A stretch of 64,000 bases of DNA from Leisingera daeponensis (GCF_019801465.1 NZ_JAHVJA010000009.1:62001-126000); one strand, 5' to 3'; counted from the stretch's first letter, positions 35,384-44,971 are shown. Translations and numbers: made by a program. Notes: generated from the letters alone by a model not told the origin.

Positions 35384-36778
35384 TCAGAATGCCAGTGCCG
35401 AAACCCCTTCCGGCGGCTGGCGCAGCATCCCCGCCAGCAGTTCCAGCGCCTGCCGGAAGCGGAGCGGATCCTGAATGCTTCCCAGCGAAATCCGCACTGC
35501 GTTCTGCGGGAGTGTCCGTGGTGTCAAAAACGGAGTGTCCGGGGCCACCGCCACGTTCAACTCCCGCGCATAAGAGACAAAGCCGCTGCTGGTCCAGCCG
35601 CCTTCCAGCGGCAGCCACAGATGCAGCGCCGCGGGATGGCCCTGCCAGTTCCAGCCCTGCAGCACCTCCGCCGCTATGGCATGCCGCTCCGCCAGCGCCC
35701 GGCGCTGCCATCTAGCCAGCTCCAGCGCGGTGCCGTCGCGGACCCAGCGGCTGGCCAACTCGCAGATCAGCGGCGTCGCCATCCAGCTGAACACCACGAT
35801 CCGCCCCGTCAGCGCCGGCAGCAGATGCTCCGGTGCCGCCAGATACCCCGCCCGCAGCCCGGACACGGTGCATTTGGTAAAGGTGGTGAGGTATACCGTG
35901 CGCTCCGGCGCCAGCGCCGCAACCGGCTCCGGGCGATCTTCTGCCACCGGGCCGAAGGCATCGTTTTCGATGATCAGAAGGTCATGTTTACGGGCCACTT
36001 CCACCAGCGCTTGGCGCCGATCCTCCGGCATCATCCCGGCGGTTGCATTGGCAAGAGAAGGCAGCAGAAACAGCACCTTGGGAGCACTCTTTCGGCAAAA
36101 CTCCTCCAACGCATCAGGCAGCATGCCATCGCCATCCATGTCCAGGCCGGCCAGGGTCAGCCCCAGGCAGGCACAGGCCGAGACCAGCAAGTGATGCGTG
36201 ACCTTGTCCGCCACCACTGTATCGCCAGGGCGGGTCAGCGCAGTCAAGGCGGCGGACAGCCCGTGGCTGGCACCGTTGGTCATCAGAATCCGCTCGGCCG
36301 ACACCTCCAGCCCGCAAATTTTCAGCCATTCCGCACCTGCCTCCCGGTGCGCGCGATGGCCCGCATTGGGACGGCTGGACAGGTAGCACCCGGGGTCGAG
36401 CCCCTCAGGCAGTTGCCGCAGTGCCTGCTGAAACCTCTCCGCGTGCATCTGCGCAAACACCGGCCGCGAGATTGACAGGTCATAACCGCCGCCGGTTTCC
36501 GACTCTAGCCGGTAGGGCTGGCCGCCGGCGGCATCAGGGCCGGTCACGAAGCTGCCGCGCCCGACCTGGCCGTCAATCAACCGCTGCCGCCGCAAGCTGT
36601 CATAGGCCTTGCTGACGGTATGCACGCTCAGGCCCAACTGCTCGGCCATCCGGCGATGGGTCGGCAGCTGCGCCCCCTGAGCCAGGCGGCCATCAGAAAT
36701 CGCCTTGGCTAGCGCCTGCGCCAGGCTGGCGTGCAGCGGAGAGGAGAGGGAATCGGGGTCGGGATACCAGATTGTCAT
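35384..36778 (-). CDS. enuR: EnuR, MocR-type regulator of ectoine utilisation
   Basis: MocR-subclass GntR regulator, 464 residues. The N-terminal GntR winged HTH covers about residues 20-75 (LPTHRRMAEQLGLSVHTVSKAYDSLRRQRLI). It is fused to an aminotransferase-like domain with the PLP lysine in TTFTKCTVSGLRAGY and the ring-nitrogen Asp in IIENDAFGP. EnuR represses ectoine uptake and degradation genes until it binds diaminobutyrate or its N-acetyl form through PLP. Its place directly upstream of the doe genes on the same strand matches Ruegeria, minus the transporter genes that usually lie between. Confidence 0.9.
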   Translation of the reverse strand: MTIWYPDPDSLSSPLHASLAQALAKAISDGRLAQGAQLPTHRRMAEQLGLSVHTVSKAYDSLRRQRLIDGQVGRGSFVTGPDAAGGQPYRLESETGGGYDLSISRPVFAQMHAERFQQALRQLPEGLDPGCYLSSRPNAGHRAHREAGAEWLKICGLEVSAERILMTNGASHGLSAALTALTRPGDTVVADKVTHHLLVSACACLGLTLAGLDMDGDGMLPDALEEFCRKSAPKVLFLLPSLANATAGMMPEDRRQALVEVARKHDLLIIENDAFGPVAEDRPEPVAALAPERTVYLTTFTKCTVSGLRAGYLAAPEHLLPALTGRIVVFSWMATPLICELASRWVRDGTALELARWQRRALAERHAIAAEVLQGWNWQGHPAALHLWLPLEGGWTSSGFVSYARELNVAVAPDTPFLTPRTLPQNAVRISLGSIQDPLRFRQALELLAGMLRQPPEGVSALAF

Positions 36779-37085
36779 GCGTCAATTCTACCGACGGCCG
36801 CCGGAAAATCCTATCCCCTCGCCGCGGCCCCTGCGGCGGCGGAAACCGGGAACCGCCAGCCTCTCTTGGCCGGATAGCGCCCCTGTTTAACTAAGTTCAA
36901 CGCAACTGGTGAGCGCGCCGTTAACCCAATGTTTGCTGAGCCTTAGCTGCAAATGCGGCAAGATTATGGCGGAATTGCCACATTTGCCCGAATGGGGCCG
37001 CGAACATTCCCCATTCCGCCGGCAGCGTTAAGGCCTGCCCGCGCCCTTCCGGCCTGGGACCGAGCTGCCAGGAGGAAATGACGCC
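36779..37085 (+). promoter_or_regulatory. Leader with tandem dyads upstream of the kinase-GTPase operon
   Basis: The 307 bases between enuR and the kinase hold no gene. Two inverted repeats lie in tandem. The first pairs 36949-36961 with 36975-36987 (12 of 13 positions, 13-base loop). The second pairs GAATGGGG (36990-36997) with CCCCATTC (37009-37016). A longer-range pairing, GGCGGAAT (36968-36975) with ATTCCGCC (37013-37020), would compete with both. None has a T run. They could be operators or alternating leader structures controlling the kinase operon. Confidence 0.45.
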
Positions 37086-38426
37086 GTGCCGCACGATCGA
37101 TCTTCCGCCGATCCGGCGCAGATCTGCGAACTGCCTTGCGGTTTCAAGCTGCTTCAGGGCCAGTACCAGATCGAGCGCCCGCTGATCAGCGGCGGCTTCG
37201 GCATCACTTACCTCGCCCGCGACAGCCTGGAACGGCGGGTGGTGATCAAGGAATGCTTTCCCGCGGGCCTGTGCCGCCGCAACGGCCCGCAGGTAGAGCC
37301 CGCCGCGCCGGAACACGCCAAATCCTGCCGCAACGTGCTGCGCGCCTTCCTGCGCGAGGCGCATCTGCTGGCCCGCGCCGAACACCCGGGCATCGTTGGC
37401 GTGCATCAGGTCTTCAAGGAAAACCAGACCGCCTATATCGCGATGGAGTTCATCGACGGACTCGACCTGCTGACGGTGCGCGAGGATCAGCCGGAGCGGC
37501 TGACCGCGCCGCTGCTGCGGCAGATCCTGGATCAGGCGCTGGAAGCGCTTGGCTGCCTGCACGGGCTGGGCATCCTGCACCGCGACATCTCGCCGGACAA
37601 TCTGCTGCTCGGCCAGGACGGCACCCTGACCCTGATCGATTTCGGCGCCGCGGCCGGCAGCACCCCCTTGGATGACACCGCACTGCCCGCCCTGCTGGCG
37701 GTCAAGGACGGCTACTCAGCGCATGAGCTCTACAAGCCCGACCTGCCACAGCGCCCGGCCTGCGACATCTACGCACTCGGGGCCACCTTCTATTACCTCA
37801 TCACCGGCGAAACCCCGGCGGGCAGCCAGCAGCGGCTGACCGCGGTGATGGCCGGCAACCCCGACCCCTGCCCGCCGCTGCTTGGCGGTCCCTGGGCGGC
37901 GGATCCGGCCTTGTTGGCGACAGTGGATCAGGCGATGTCGGTGCTGCCCGCTGAACGCTTCCAGTCCACCCGCGCCTGGGCGGAGATGCTGGCGGACTGC
38001 GATGCTGCGGATCCGGCGCCGGCTGCCGCCTCCCAGGATCAGCCCGGCCCCCTTCCCGAAGCGGAGGCTGTCCCCGCGCCCGCCGGCGGCGGCGCGCTGG
38101 ACGCGGCAATCGCCGATCTGGTGGCGGCCACCAACTCCAGCCTCACCCCGGGCCAGCCGCGCCCGCCCCGCAGGGAACCGGCGCCCGCCCCGGCCGCAGA
38201 CGCGCCCCGCCAGATGGTCAACCTGTTTGGCGAGCCGGTCAGCGACCTGGAGGCCTGGCTGGCAGAGGAAGATGCCCGAGCGCGGCGCAGCCGCAACGCG
38301 CCTGCCGCCGAACAGTCCCCCGCCGCCGGGGACGGAGGAGCCGAGACGCGCAAACCCACATTCGCAGGCCGCCTGCGCAGGATTTTCGGGTTTCAGGACG
38401 GCAGCCCGGCAACCGTTAAGAACTGA
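37086..38426 (+). CDS. Hanks-type Ser/Thr protein kinase
   Basis: Eukaryotic-like protein kinase, 446 residues. The kinase domain covers about residues 25-300: glycine loop ISGGFGITYLA, VAIK-type lysine K55 in VVIKE, E91 in the C helix, catalytic HRDISPDN (165-172) and DFG (185-187). The C-terminal 140 residues are a Pro/Ala-rich, probably disordered tail with a short NLFGEPVSDLEAWL motif and a basic amphipathic end (RLRRIFGF). No membrane segment is seen. GTG start with GGAGG upstream. It is the first gene of an eight-gene operon with FHA, PP2C and GTPases, and probably phosphorylates the FHA protein or the GTPases. Confidence 0.93.
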   Translation: MPHDRSSADPAQICELPCGFKLLQGQYQIERPLISGGFGITYLARDSLERRVVIKECFPAGLCRRNGPQVEPAAPEHAKSCRNVLRAFLREAHLLARAEHPGIVGVHQVFKENQTAYIAMEFIDGLDLLTVREDQPERLTAPLLRQILDQALEALGCLHGLGILHRDISPDNLLLGQDGTLTLIDFGAAAGSTPLDDTALPALLAVKDGYSAHELYKPDLPQRPACDIYALGATFYYLITGETPAGSQQRLTAVMAGNPDPCPPLLGGPWAADPALLATVDQAMSVLPAERFQSTRAWAEMLADCDAADPAPAAASQDQPGPLPEAEAVPAPAGGGALDAAIADLVAATNSSLTPGQPRPPRREPAPAPAADAPRQMVNLFGEPVSDLEAWLAEEDARARRSRNAPAAEQSPAAGDGGAETRKPTFAGRLRRIFGFQDGSPATVKN

Positions 38427-38437
38427 AGGATACGGTT

Positions 38438-39751
38438 ATGAAGTTCATCAAGGATATCATCGGAGAAAAGCGGGAACGGGTGCGGGCGGAAGCCGCGAGC
38501 CACCCCGGGGCACCGCTCAGCCTGGACAGCGGCTTCCGCCTCGACACTGAGCCTGAGAGCGCCGGGGAGGACTATGGCCTGCCGGAGGATTTCCTGCCGG
38601 ATGAATACCCGGAAGAAGACACCCCGGAGGCCTGTGCCGAACCCGCTGCCGCCCCGCAGGACAGCGTGGAGGATTTCCTGCACAGCTTGGAAAGCGCCGC
38701 ACCGGAAGATGATGCCATCGCCGCCTTCTTTGCCCGCGAGCAGGCACAGGCGGCCGCACCCGAACCGGCCCCCGCTCCGGCCGCGCCGGGCGACCCGGAG
38801 GCCGAAGACCCCTTTGCCGCCTGGGAAGAGGCGGAGTACGCGGAACCGGACACCTATGCAGCCGAAGAAGAAGAGGAGGGCGGCCCGGACGCCTTTGCCG
38901 GGGAGCCGGACTTCAGCCGCCTGCAGCAGCCGGAGCCTTCAGAGGAGCGGTCCGGAGGTTACCGGATCTTCCACCGCAATTCCGCTGCTGCTGCCCAGCC
39001 ACAGCCGGAAGCGGAGGTCCAACCGGACCCCCAGCCGGAGCCGGCCCCTGAGCCGCAATACAGAATGGACAAACCGGCGCAGCCGCAGGCAGACGCGCAG
39101 CCCGCGTCCGCACCGCAGATGCGCCCGGAAACAACGCCAGCCCCCATGCCCGCCTCCGCGGCGCCGCAAATGGCCCTCGCCGCCCCGCAACCGGCGGCCC
39201 CGCAGGAGCCGCCGGCATCCGCCGCGCCGATCGACGTGCCCGCCCCTTCGATGGGCCGTGGCGGCAGCCGCGCGGGCCGCGTCAAGACCCGACTCTTGGG
39301 CTTCAGCCCGGCGCAGGCGCCCGGCAGCGACCCGTTCTCGCGCAGCGCCGAGGGTACCGCGCCCGGCTACACCCAGTTTCCGGTCGGCTGGCTGGCAGTG
39401 GTGGAGGGTCCCGGCCGCGGCGCTGCCTTCACCCTGTTCAGCGGCGTCACCGTGATCGGCCGCGGCGAGGATCAGACCGTGCGGCTGAATTTCGGCGACA
39501 ACAGCATCTCCCGCGATAACCACGCCGCAATCGCTTATGACCCGGAGCAGAAGACGTTCTATATCGGCCACGGCGGCAAGGCGAACCTGGTGCGCCGCAA
39601 CCGCCGCCCGGTGCTCAGCACAGAGGAACTGACGGCGGGCGACGAGATCCGCATCGGCGAAACCACCCTGCGCTTCGTGCCGCTCTGCGGCGCCGATTTC
39701 GGCTGGGACCAGCCGCAGCAAGGCGATGCCTCCCATGCTGCATTCAGCTGA
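38438..39751 (+). CDS. FHA-domain protein with long acidic Pro/Ala-rich N-terminus
   Basis: 437 residues. The N-terminus is an amphipathic basic helix (MKFIKDIIGEKRERVR), followed by about 290 residues of acidic and Pro/Ala/Gln-rich low-complexity sequence without structure cues. Residues 317-413 are a forkhead-associated domain with VIGRGEDQTVRL, the phosphothreonine-binding SISRDNHAAI and a later GDEIRIGETTLRF. It should read a phosphothreonine made by the upstream kinase (11-base gap) and removed by the downstream phosphatase, whose gene overlaps its end. Type VI secretion FHA proteins share this kinase/phosphatase context, but no secretion gene is present. Confidence 0.9.
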   Translation: MKFIKDIIGEKRERVRAEAASHPGAPLSLDSGFRLDTEPESAGEDYGLPEDFLPDEYPEEDTPEACAEPAAAPQDSVEDFLHSLESAAPEDDAIAAFFAREQAQAAAPEPAPAPAAPGDPEAEDPFAAWEEAEYAEPDTYAAEEEEEGGPDAFAGEPDFSRLQQPEPSEERSGGYRIFHRNSAAAAQPQPEAEVQPDPQPEPAPEPQYRMDKPAQPQADAQPASAPQMRPETTPAPMPASAAPQMALAAPQPAAPQEPPASAAPIDVPAPSMGRGGSRAGRVKTRLLGFSPAQAPGSDPFSRSAEGTAPGYTQFPVGWLAVVEGPGRGAAFTLFSGVTVIGRGEDQTVRLNFGDNSISRDNHAAIAYDPEQKTFYIGHGGKANLVRRNRRPVLSTEELTAGDEIRIGETTLRFVPLCGADFGWDQPQQGDASHAAFS

Positions 39752-40682
39752 GCTCGAATACGACGCCGCGACGGCCATCAGCCAGGGCCGCCGCGAGCGT
39801 CAGGAGGACGCGGTGGCCGCCGATTTCCCGGCCGGCACCGGCACCGGCTTTGCGGTGCTGGCCGACGGCATGGGCGGCCATGCGGCCGGCGACATCGCCA
39901 GCCGGATTGTGGTGACCGAGGTGTTCAGCGAGCTGAAACTGCAGGCCGGGGACCCTGCGGCGCTGGAGCAGGCTATCGGCGCGGTGCTGCACCAGGCCGC
40001 CAGCGGCGCCGACGCCTGTCTCGGCGAATATGCCAGCCACCGGCCCCAGGCCCGCGGCATGGGCGCCACCCTGCTGGCTCCAGTGCTGTTCCACGACCGA
40101 ATGTACTGGATCTCGGCCGGCGACTCGCCGCTTTACCTATTCCGCGATGGCCGGCTGATCCGGCTCAACGCCGATCACTCGATGGCGGCGGAATTCGACG
40201 GCCTGGTGGCGCAGGGCCGCATGGACCCGGCAGAGGCCGCCAGCCACCCGGACCGCCACTGCGTGACCTCGGTGCTGACCGGCGCCGGTATCCCCCGCAT
40301 CGACTGCCGCAGCGCTCCGGTGCGCCTGCAGGCGGGCGATATCGTGCTGGCTGCCAGCGACGGGCTGCAATTCCTGCCCGAGGCAGACATCGCTGCCGTT
40401 CTGGCCGCCGAATGCCGCAGCCCCAGCGCCCGTATCGGCGCGGTGCTGATGCAGCGGCTGGAGGAACTGAATGCGCCGGAGCAGGACAACGCCGCGCTCT
40501 GCGTCATCAAACCCTTCGACCCGCACGCCGCGAACCCGGCCCCGCCACAGCCCGCAGCGCCGCAGCAGCAGCCCGCAGCGCCCCGCCCCCGCGCCGGCCG
40601 CCGCGTGATCACCATGCTGGCCTCTGCGACGTGGTCCGCCGCGCCTGACGCCCGCCGCAACAAGACGGATGCACCGGTGTGA
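39735..40682 (+). CDS. PP2C-family Ser/Thr phosphatase
   Basis: PPM/PP2C metal-dependent phosphatase, about 315 residues. Starts at 39726 and 39735 both overlap the FHA gene end; 39735 gives the smaller overlap. Motifs are in order: RERQEDA, ADGMGGHAAGD, GMGATLL, SAGDSPLYLFR, ASDGLQFL and the final EQDNAAL. All metal-binding aspartates are present. The last 60 residues are Pro/Gln/Ala-rich. It should reverse the kinase's phosphorylation. Its stop overlaps the GTG of the next gene (GTGTGA), indicating translational coupling. Confidence 0.93.
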   Translation: MLHSAELEYDAATAISQGRRERQEDAVAADFPAGTGTGFAVLADGMGGHAAGDIASRIVVTEVFSELKLQAGDPAALEQAIGAVLHQAASGADACLGEYASHRPQARGMGATLLAPVLFHDRMYWISAGDSPLYLFRDGRLIRLNADHSMAAEFDGLVAQGRMDPAEAASHPDRHCVTSVLTGAGIPRIDCRSAPVRLQAGDIVLAASDGLQFLPEADIAAVLAAECRSPSARIGAVLMQRLEELNAPEQDNAALCVIKPFDPHAANPAPPQPAAPQQQPAAPRPRAGRRVITMLASATWSAAPDARRNKTDAPV

Positions 40683-41863
40683 GCCTGCCCCAGAGAGACA
40701 TAACCCCGCTTGCCGGCCAGCTGGAGCACACCCTCAGTTCCGGGCTGCTGCCATCAGATGTCACCGGCTGGGGCAGTCAGCTGCTGCAGCGCCTGCGCCA
40801 GCCGGTGCAGGTGGCCGTCACCGGCGCCCCGGGCAGCGGAAAATCGGCGCTGATCGACATGCTGCTGGGCCGGGTGGTGATCGGCAGGAACGCTGCCGGT
40901 CTGCTGACCAATATCTGCCACGGAAATGAGGAGCGGGTGGAGTTCGAGACGGCCGCGGGTGAGCGGCTGCAGCAGGCGGGCCGCCTGGCTAACGCGGCCG
41001 TGCCGCCGGGTACGGTGCGGGTGCACCAGTATCTGCCCGATCCGCGGCTGTGTACCCACAGCTATACCGAACTCCCGCTGGCAGGCCCGCCCGCCAGCCA
41101 GCAGAACACCCTGCAACAGGCCTCCGCCGAGGCGGACATCATCCTGTGGTGCAGCGAGACTTTCTCAGGGGCCGAGCAGGACTTGTGGTCGGCCGTGCCC
41201 GACAGCACCAAGGACCACAGTTTTCTGGTCCTTACCATGGCCGACCGCCAGATCATGCGCGGCGCCCTGCCCGGCCTGATCGAGGCGCTGGAGCCGGTGG
41301 CAGCAGAGGAATTCCTCGGCGTCTACCCTGTGGCCGCAATCCAGGGCCTGACGGCGCAGGCGGCAGAAACCCCGGCAGAGGACCTCTGGCGTTCCAGCGG
41401 CGGCAAGCAGCTCGCGGATGATGTGAAACGCCAGATCGAGCTGGGCCGCGCCTCGGATGCCGACCAGGCTGAGCTGCTGATCCGCCAGTTTGGCGGCGCG
41501 CTGCTGGCTGACACGCCCGCTGCCGCGACCGCTGAAGCCCCGCAAGCCCCCGCCGCCAGCCTGGCCGCCGCGCTGGATCAGCTGCAAAGCGGCGCCGAGG
41601 ACATGCTGGCACAGGCGGAAGCCGCAGGCGGCCCCCAGGCCGGTCCCGTCCTGGCCCAGTGCATGGATCTGATCCTCGGCCTGTCTGCCTCGCTGGAGAC
41701 CCTGCCCGGCAGCGCCGCGGTGTCGGCCGCCCGAGAGGCCGCCCAAGACGGCGAGGAGCTGTTGATGCTCTGCCAGCTGGAACAGGATGAGGACGCGGCC
41801 ATCGACGCGGTGACGCTGCTTTTCCAGCTGAAAAAGGAGCTTGCCGACGACCCGCCCGGATAA
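40679..41863 (+). CDS. P-loop GTPase-like protein with degenerate switch motifs
   Basis: 394 residues. The Walker A motif is intact (GAPGSGKS, residues 49-56), and the following fold resembles dynamin/TrmE-type GTPases. However, the usual DxPG switch is replaced by LPLAGPPASQ and the N/TKxD motif by TMADRQ. It may bind nucleotide without normal hydrolysis and act as a partner or regulator of the two neighbouring GTPases. The C-terminal 140 residues are Ala-rich and helical, possibly coiled coil. GTG start overlaps the phosphatase stop by 4 bases. I do not recognise a named family. Confidence 0.8.
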   Translation: MSLPQRDITPLAGQLEHTLSSGLLPSDVTGWGSQLLQRLRQPVQVAVTGAPGSGKSALIDMLLGRVVIGRNAAGLLTNICHGNEERVEFETAAGERLQQAGRLANAAVPPGTVRVHQYLPDPRLCTHSYTELPLAGPPASQQNTLQQASAEADIILWCSETFSGAEQDLWSAVPDSTKDHSFLVLTMADRQIMRGALPGLIEALEPVAAEEFLGVYPVAAIQGLTAQAAETPAEDLWRSSGGKQLADDVKRQIELGRASDADQAELLIRQFGGALLADTPAAATAEAPQAPAASLAAALDQLQSGAEDMLAQAEAAGGPQAGPVLAQCMDLILGLSASLETLPGSAAVSAAREAAQDGEELLMLCQLEQDEDAAIDAVTLLFQLKKELADDPPG

Positions 41864-41918
41864 AGCCGCCCGGAAACGCGCCCAAAAACAAGCCAATGCA
41901 GGAACAGCAGATTCAACC

Positions 41919-43979
41919 ATGAACATGGAAGCCCAGATCGAGAGTGCAACCGATATCCGCGCCTCCGCGCGGCCGACCAACCTGAACGCCGGGCTGGAGC
42001 CACTGGCGGCGTTTGCCCGCAAGGCGCAGCGGCTGGACACCGCGCTGGACATCCTCGCTGATGTGTCGGGCGAGCGCGTCCGGCGCAGCCTGGCCCGATT
42101 GCAGGCGGAGCTCGGCACTTTTGAACCCAGCGTAACCCTGCTGGGGCAAGTGAAATCCGGCAAGACCTCGCTGGTCAACGCAATGGCGGGCTGGGCCGAC
42201 CTGCTGCCGTCAGACGTGAACCCCTGGACCTCGGTTGTCACCTCGCTGCACTTGGAACCGGGCGAAACCCGCACCGAAAACAAGGCCTGCTTTCAGTTCA
42301 TGACCGAGGAGGAATGGGACCGGCTGCTGACCAAGGGCGGCCGTATCGGCGAGATGGCGGGCCGCGCGGGCGCCGGCAGCGAGCTGCAGAAGATCCGCGC
42401 CCAGATCGAGGAGATGCGCGAGCGCTCCCGCCAGCGGCTGGGCCGCAAGTTCGAGCTCTTGATGGGGCAGAAGCACGAGTACGGTTATTTCGACAAGAAC
42501 CTGATCGAACGCTACATCTGCCTCGGCGACGACTTCGGCGATGATGAGCCGGGCGCGGTGGACGAACAGGGGCGCTTTGCCGACATCACCCGCGCCGCCG
42601 ATCTCTACCTCAATTGCCAGACGGTGCCCCACCGCCTTTGCCTGCGCGACACGCCGGGCGTCAACGACACCTTCATGATGCGCGAGCAGATCACCATCCA
42701 GGCGATCCGCGACAGCCGCATCTGCGTGGTGGTGCTGTCGGCAGGCCAGGCGCTGACCTCGGTCGATATGGGGCTGATCCGGATGATCTCCAACCTCAAA
42801 TCGCGCGAGGTGGTGATTTTCGTCAACCGCATCGATGAACTGGCCGACCCCGCAAACCAGATTGCCGAGATCGAGGCCAGCATCCGCCAAACGCTGGAAG
42901 CTCATCATGGGCCGCAGGAGGCGGAAATCATCTTCGGCAGCGCCTACTGGGCCAACAAGGTGCTGACCGGCGGGCTGGAGGATATGGACCCCTCCAGCTC
43001 CGCCGCGCTCTTGAACTGGGCCGAGGCTTCGGTCAACGCCTCCCACGCCAAGGCCACGCCGCAGAACATGGTGTGGGAGCTGTCGGGCATCCCGGCCCTG
43101 AACCGCGCCGTGTCCGAACGCATCGTCACCGACCTCGGCACCCCGCTGCTGGCCCGCATTGCCGCCTCAGCCACCACAGCCGCCACCGGCCAGGAGGCCG
43201 CCAATGCAGTGCTGGTTCAGGGGGAGGGCAGTGGCGGCGGCGCCAATATGCATGACGTCCGCAACGTCTTCGAGGACATCTGCCAGACCCATCTGGAGGC
43301 CCTGGAGGCAGAGGTGGGCCAGGTGCTCGACGCTTTCCGGGACCGCGCCGACCGGGCGCATGCCACCTTCACCGACCGCGCCACCCATGCGCTGATCGAC
43401 CATCTGGAGAAATGGGGCGAGGACTGCCATTGGGAATACGATCCCGCCGGGCTGCGGATGCTGTTGCGCTCCGCCTATTCGGTGATGACCAGCCGCCTGC
43501 AATCCGCCGCCCAGAAACGGTATGAAGCCGCGGTGCGGGATGTGGCCGAACTGCTTTATGACGGCTTCGGCCCTGCGGTGGAGGGCATCCAGCTGGCGGT
43601 GCCGGAGGTGCCCCAGCCCGCCTCGCCGGTGGCGCTGGCGCAGTCCATCGCGCTGGATTTCAACGAAAGCTGGTGGGCCTCCTGGTGGCGCCGCACCCGC
43701 GGCTACAAGGCCTTTGCCAAGCAATTCCGCAGCCTGATTTCAGGCGAGACAGAGGATTTCATGACACAGCTCAAGACCGTGCAGACGGCGGACGCCCGCG
43801 CTGCCATCCTCGCCCGGCTGCAGGGCTTCTTGGACGACCAGCGCGACATCCTGCTGGAGATCGCCGACTGCCGCCGCGGCGGCGGCGACATACAAGCGCT
43901 GTTCGCCGGGGACGAGGCCCGGCACCGCCAGACTCAGATTGCTACTGCCATGGAAACACTCAGGAGTTTCACAGCATGA
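41919..43979 (+). CDS. Dynamin-like GTPase
   Basis: 686 residues from ATG 41919; an in-frame TTG at 41841 would add 26 residues and overlap the previous gene, and neither start has a good ribosome site. It has a full large-GTPase domain: G1 GQVKSGKT (76-83), a switch-I Thr in NPWTSVVTS, G3 DTPG (244-247) and G4 NRID (303-306). A long insert between G2 and G3 (120-230) has helical, charged sequence. Residues 450-680 form a helical bundle that includes a Trp/aromatic patch (ESWWASWWRRTRGY) suited to membrane contact. Bacterial dynamins remodel membranes or respond to stress. The gene is coupled to the next GTPase by an ATGA overlap. Confidence 0.88.
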   Translation: MNMEAQIESATDIRASARPTNLNAGLEPLAAFARKAQRLDTALDILADVSGERVRRSLARLQAELGTFEPSVTLLGQVKSGKTSLVNAMAGWADLLPSDVNPWTSVVTSLHLEPGETRTENKACFQFMTEEEWDRLLTKGGRIGEMAGRAGAGSELQKIRAQIEEMRERSRQRLGRKFELLMGQKHEYGYFDKNLIERYICLGDDFGDDEPGAVDEQGRFADITRAADLYLNCQTVPHRLCLRDTPGVNDTFMMREQITIQAIRDSRICVVVLSAGQALTSVDMGLIRMISNLKSREVVIFVNRIDELADPANQIAEIEASIRQTLEAHHGPQEAEIIFGSAYWANKVLTGGLEDMDPSSSAALLNWAEASVNASHAKATPQNMVWELSGIPALNRAVSERIVTDLGTPLLARIAASATTAATGQEAANAVLVQGEGSGGGANMHDVRNVFEDICQTHLEALEAEVGQVLDAFRDRADRAHATFTDRATHALIDHLEKWGEDCHWEYDPAGLRMLLRSAYSVMTSRLQSAAQKRYEAAVRDVAELLYDGFGPAVEGIQLAVPEVPQPASPVALAQSIALDFNESWWASWWRRTRGYKAFAKQFRSLISGETEDFMTQLKTVQTADARAAILARLQGFLDDQRDILLEIADCRRGGGDIQALFAGDEARHRQTQIATAMETLRSFTA

Positions 43980-44911
43980 CTTATCAGACTGCCCAGTACG
44001 CCCCGGCCCGCAAGCCGCGGCTGGCGCTGATGGGCGAATTCAGCGCCGGCAAAAGCACCCTCACCAATCTTCTGGTAGGCCGCCAGCCGCTGCCCACCCG
44101 CGTCACCGCCACCCGCCTGCCGCCGGTCTGGATCTCTCACGGCGCCGAGTGCGCCCGCCTGATCGGCCCCAGCGGCAGCGAAGTTCCGGTGCCGCTGGAG
44201 GATCTGGCGGGCGCGCCGCTGGAAACCACCGCGCTCATCCGCCTGACGCTGCCCGCCGAAGCGCTGGAGCTCTGCGATCTCATCGACATGCCCGGCATCT
44301 CCGATCCCAACATGCCCGCCAGCGTCTGGCAGAACCTGCTGCCGGAGGTCGACAGCGTGATCTGGTGCACCCATGCCACCCAGGCCTGGCGCCAGTCCGA
44401 GGCCGCCGCCTGGGAGGAGATTTCCGCCCGGCTCGACGCTCCCAGCACCTTGCTGATCACCCATTTCGACAAGCTCATGACCCCGCGCGACCGTGACCGG
44501 GTGCTGCGCCGGGTGCGGAAGGAAACAGGTGATCGCTTCAACGCAGTGTTTCCGCTGTCGCTCAGCCAGGCGCTGGCCGCGGGCGAGGACATGGAGGCCT
44601 GGAAGACCAGCGGCGCCGATGGGTTCATCGAATATCTGGTCGACCTGCTGCTGAACTGGTCGCAGCCGGGCCGCCCCCGCCCGCCGGCGCAACCCGCGCC
44701 CGCCGCCGCACAGGTACTGCAGCCCGATCAGCAGTTGCGGGCAGAGGTTCTGGACATCGGCGGCCTGCGCGACAGCACTGCGCAGCCCAAGCCGCAACTG
44801 CAAGAGGCCATTGCCGCGGAGGCCAGTGGCGGCCCCCGCGTTGTCCCGCGCCGGGTCTCTGCCCCGTCCCGGCGCAGCCAGCGCCCCGAACCCCCTTCTG
44901 CCGGAGACTGA
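43976..44911 (+). CDS. Second dynamin-family small GTPase
   Basis: 311 residues from the ATG at 43976, which overlaps the preceding stop. The GTPase domain is complete and close to bacterial dynamin-family proteins: G1 GEFSAGKST (20-28), a switch-I Thr near residue 44, G3 DMPG (104-107) and G4 THFD (162-165). The last 85 residues are Pro/Arg/Ala-rich and probably disordered. It is likely to pair with the large dynamin-like protein, as paired bacterial dynamins often do (inference). No membrane segment is seen. Confidence 0.87.
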   Translation: MTYQTAQYAPARKPRLALMGEFSAGKSTLTNLLVGRQPLPTRVTATRLPPVWISHGAECARLIGPSGSEVPVPLEDLAGAPLETTALIRLTLPAEALELCDLIDMPGISDPNMPASVWQNLLPEVDSVIWCTHATQAWRQSEAAAWEEISARLDAPSTLLITHFDKLMTPRDRDRVLRRVRKETGDRFNAVFPLSLSQALAAGEDMEAWKTSGADGFIEYLVDLLLNWSQPGRPRPPAQPAPAAAQVLQPDQQLRAEVLDIGGLRDSTAQPKPQLQEAIAAEASGGPRVVPRRVSAPSRRSQRPEPPSAGD

Positions 44912-44971
44912 CACCGAAATGCTGCCAACACCCGCGCCATGCACTGCACAGGCCCGCTGCGGGGGCCGTAA

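Noticed and set aside
37086-40682. Type VI secretion regulatory (TPP) locus
   Set aside because: The kinase, FHA and PP2C trio fits, but no Tss, Hcp, VgrG or ClpV gene is found in the window. Left as an orphan module.
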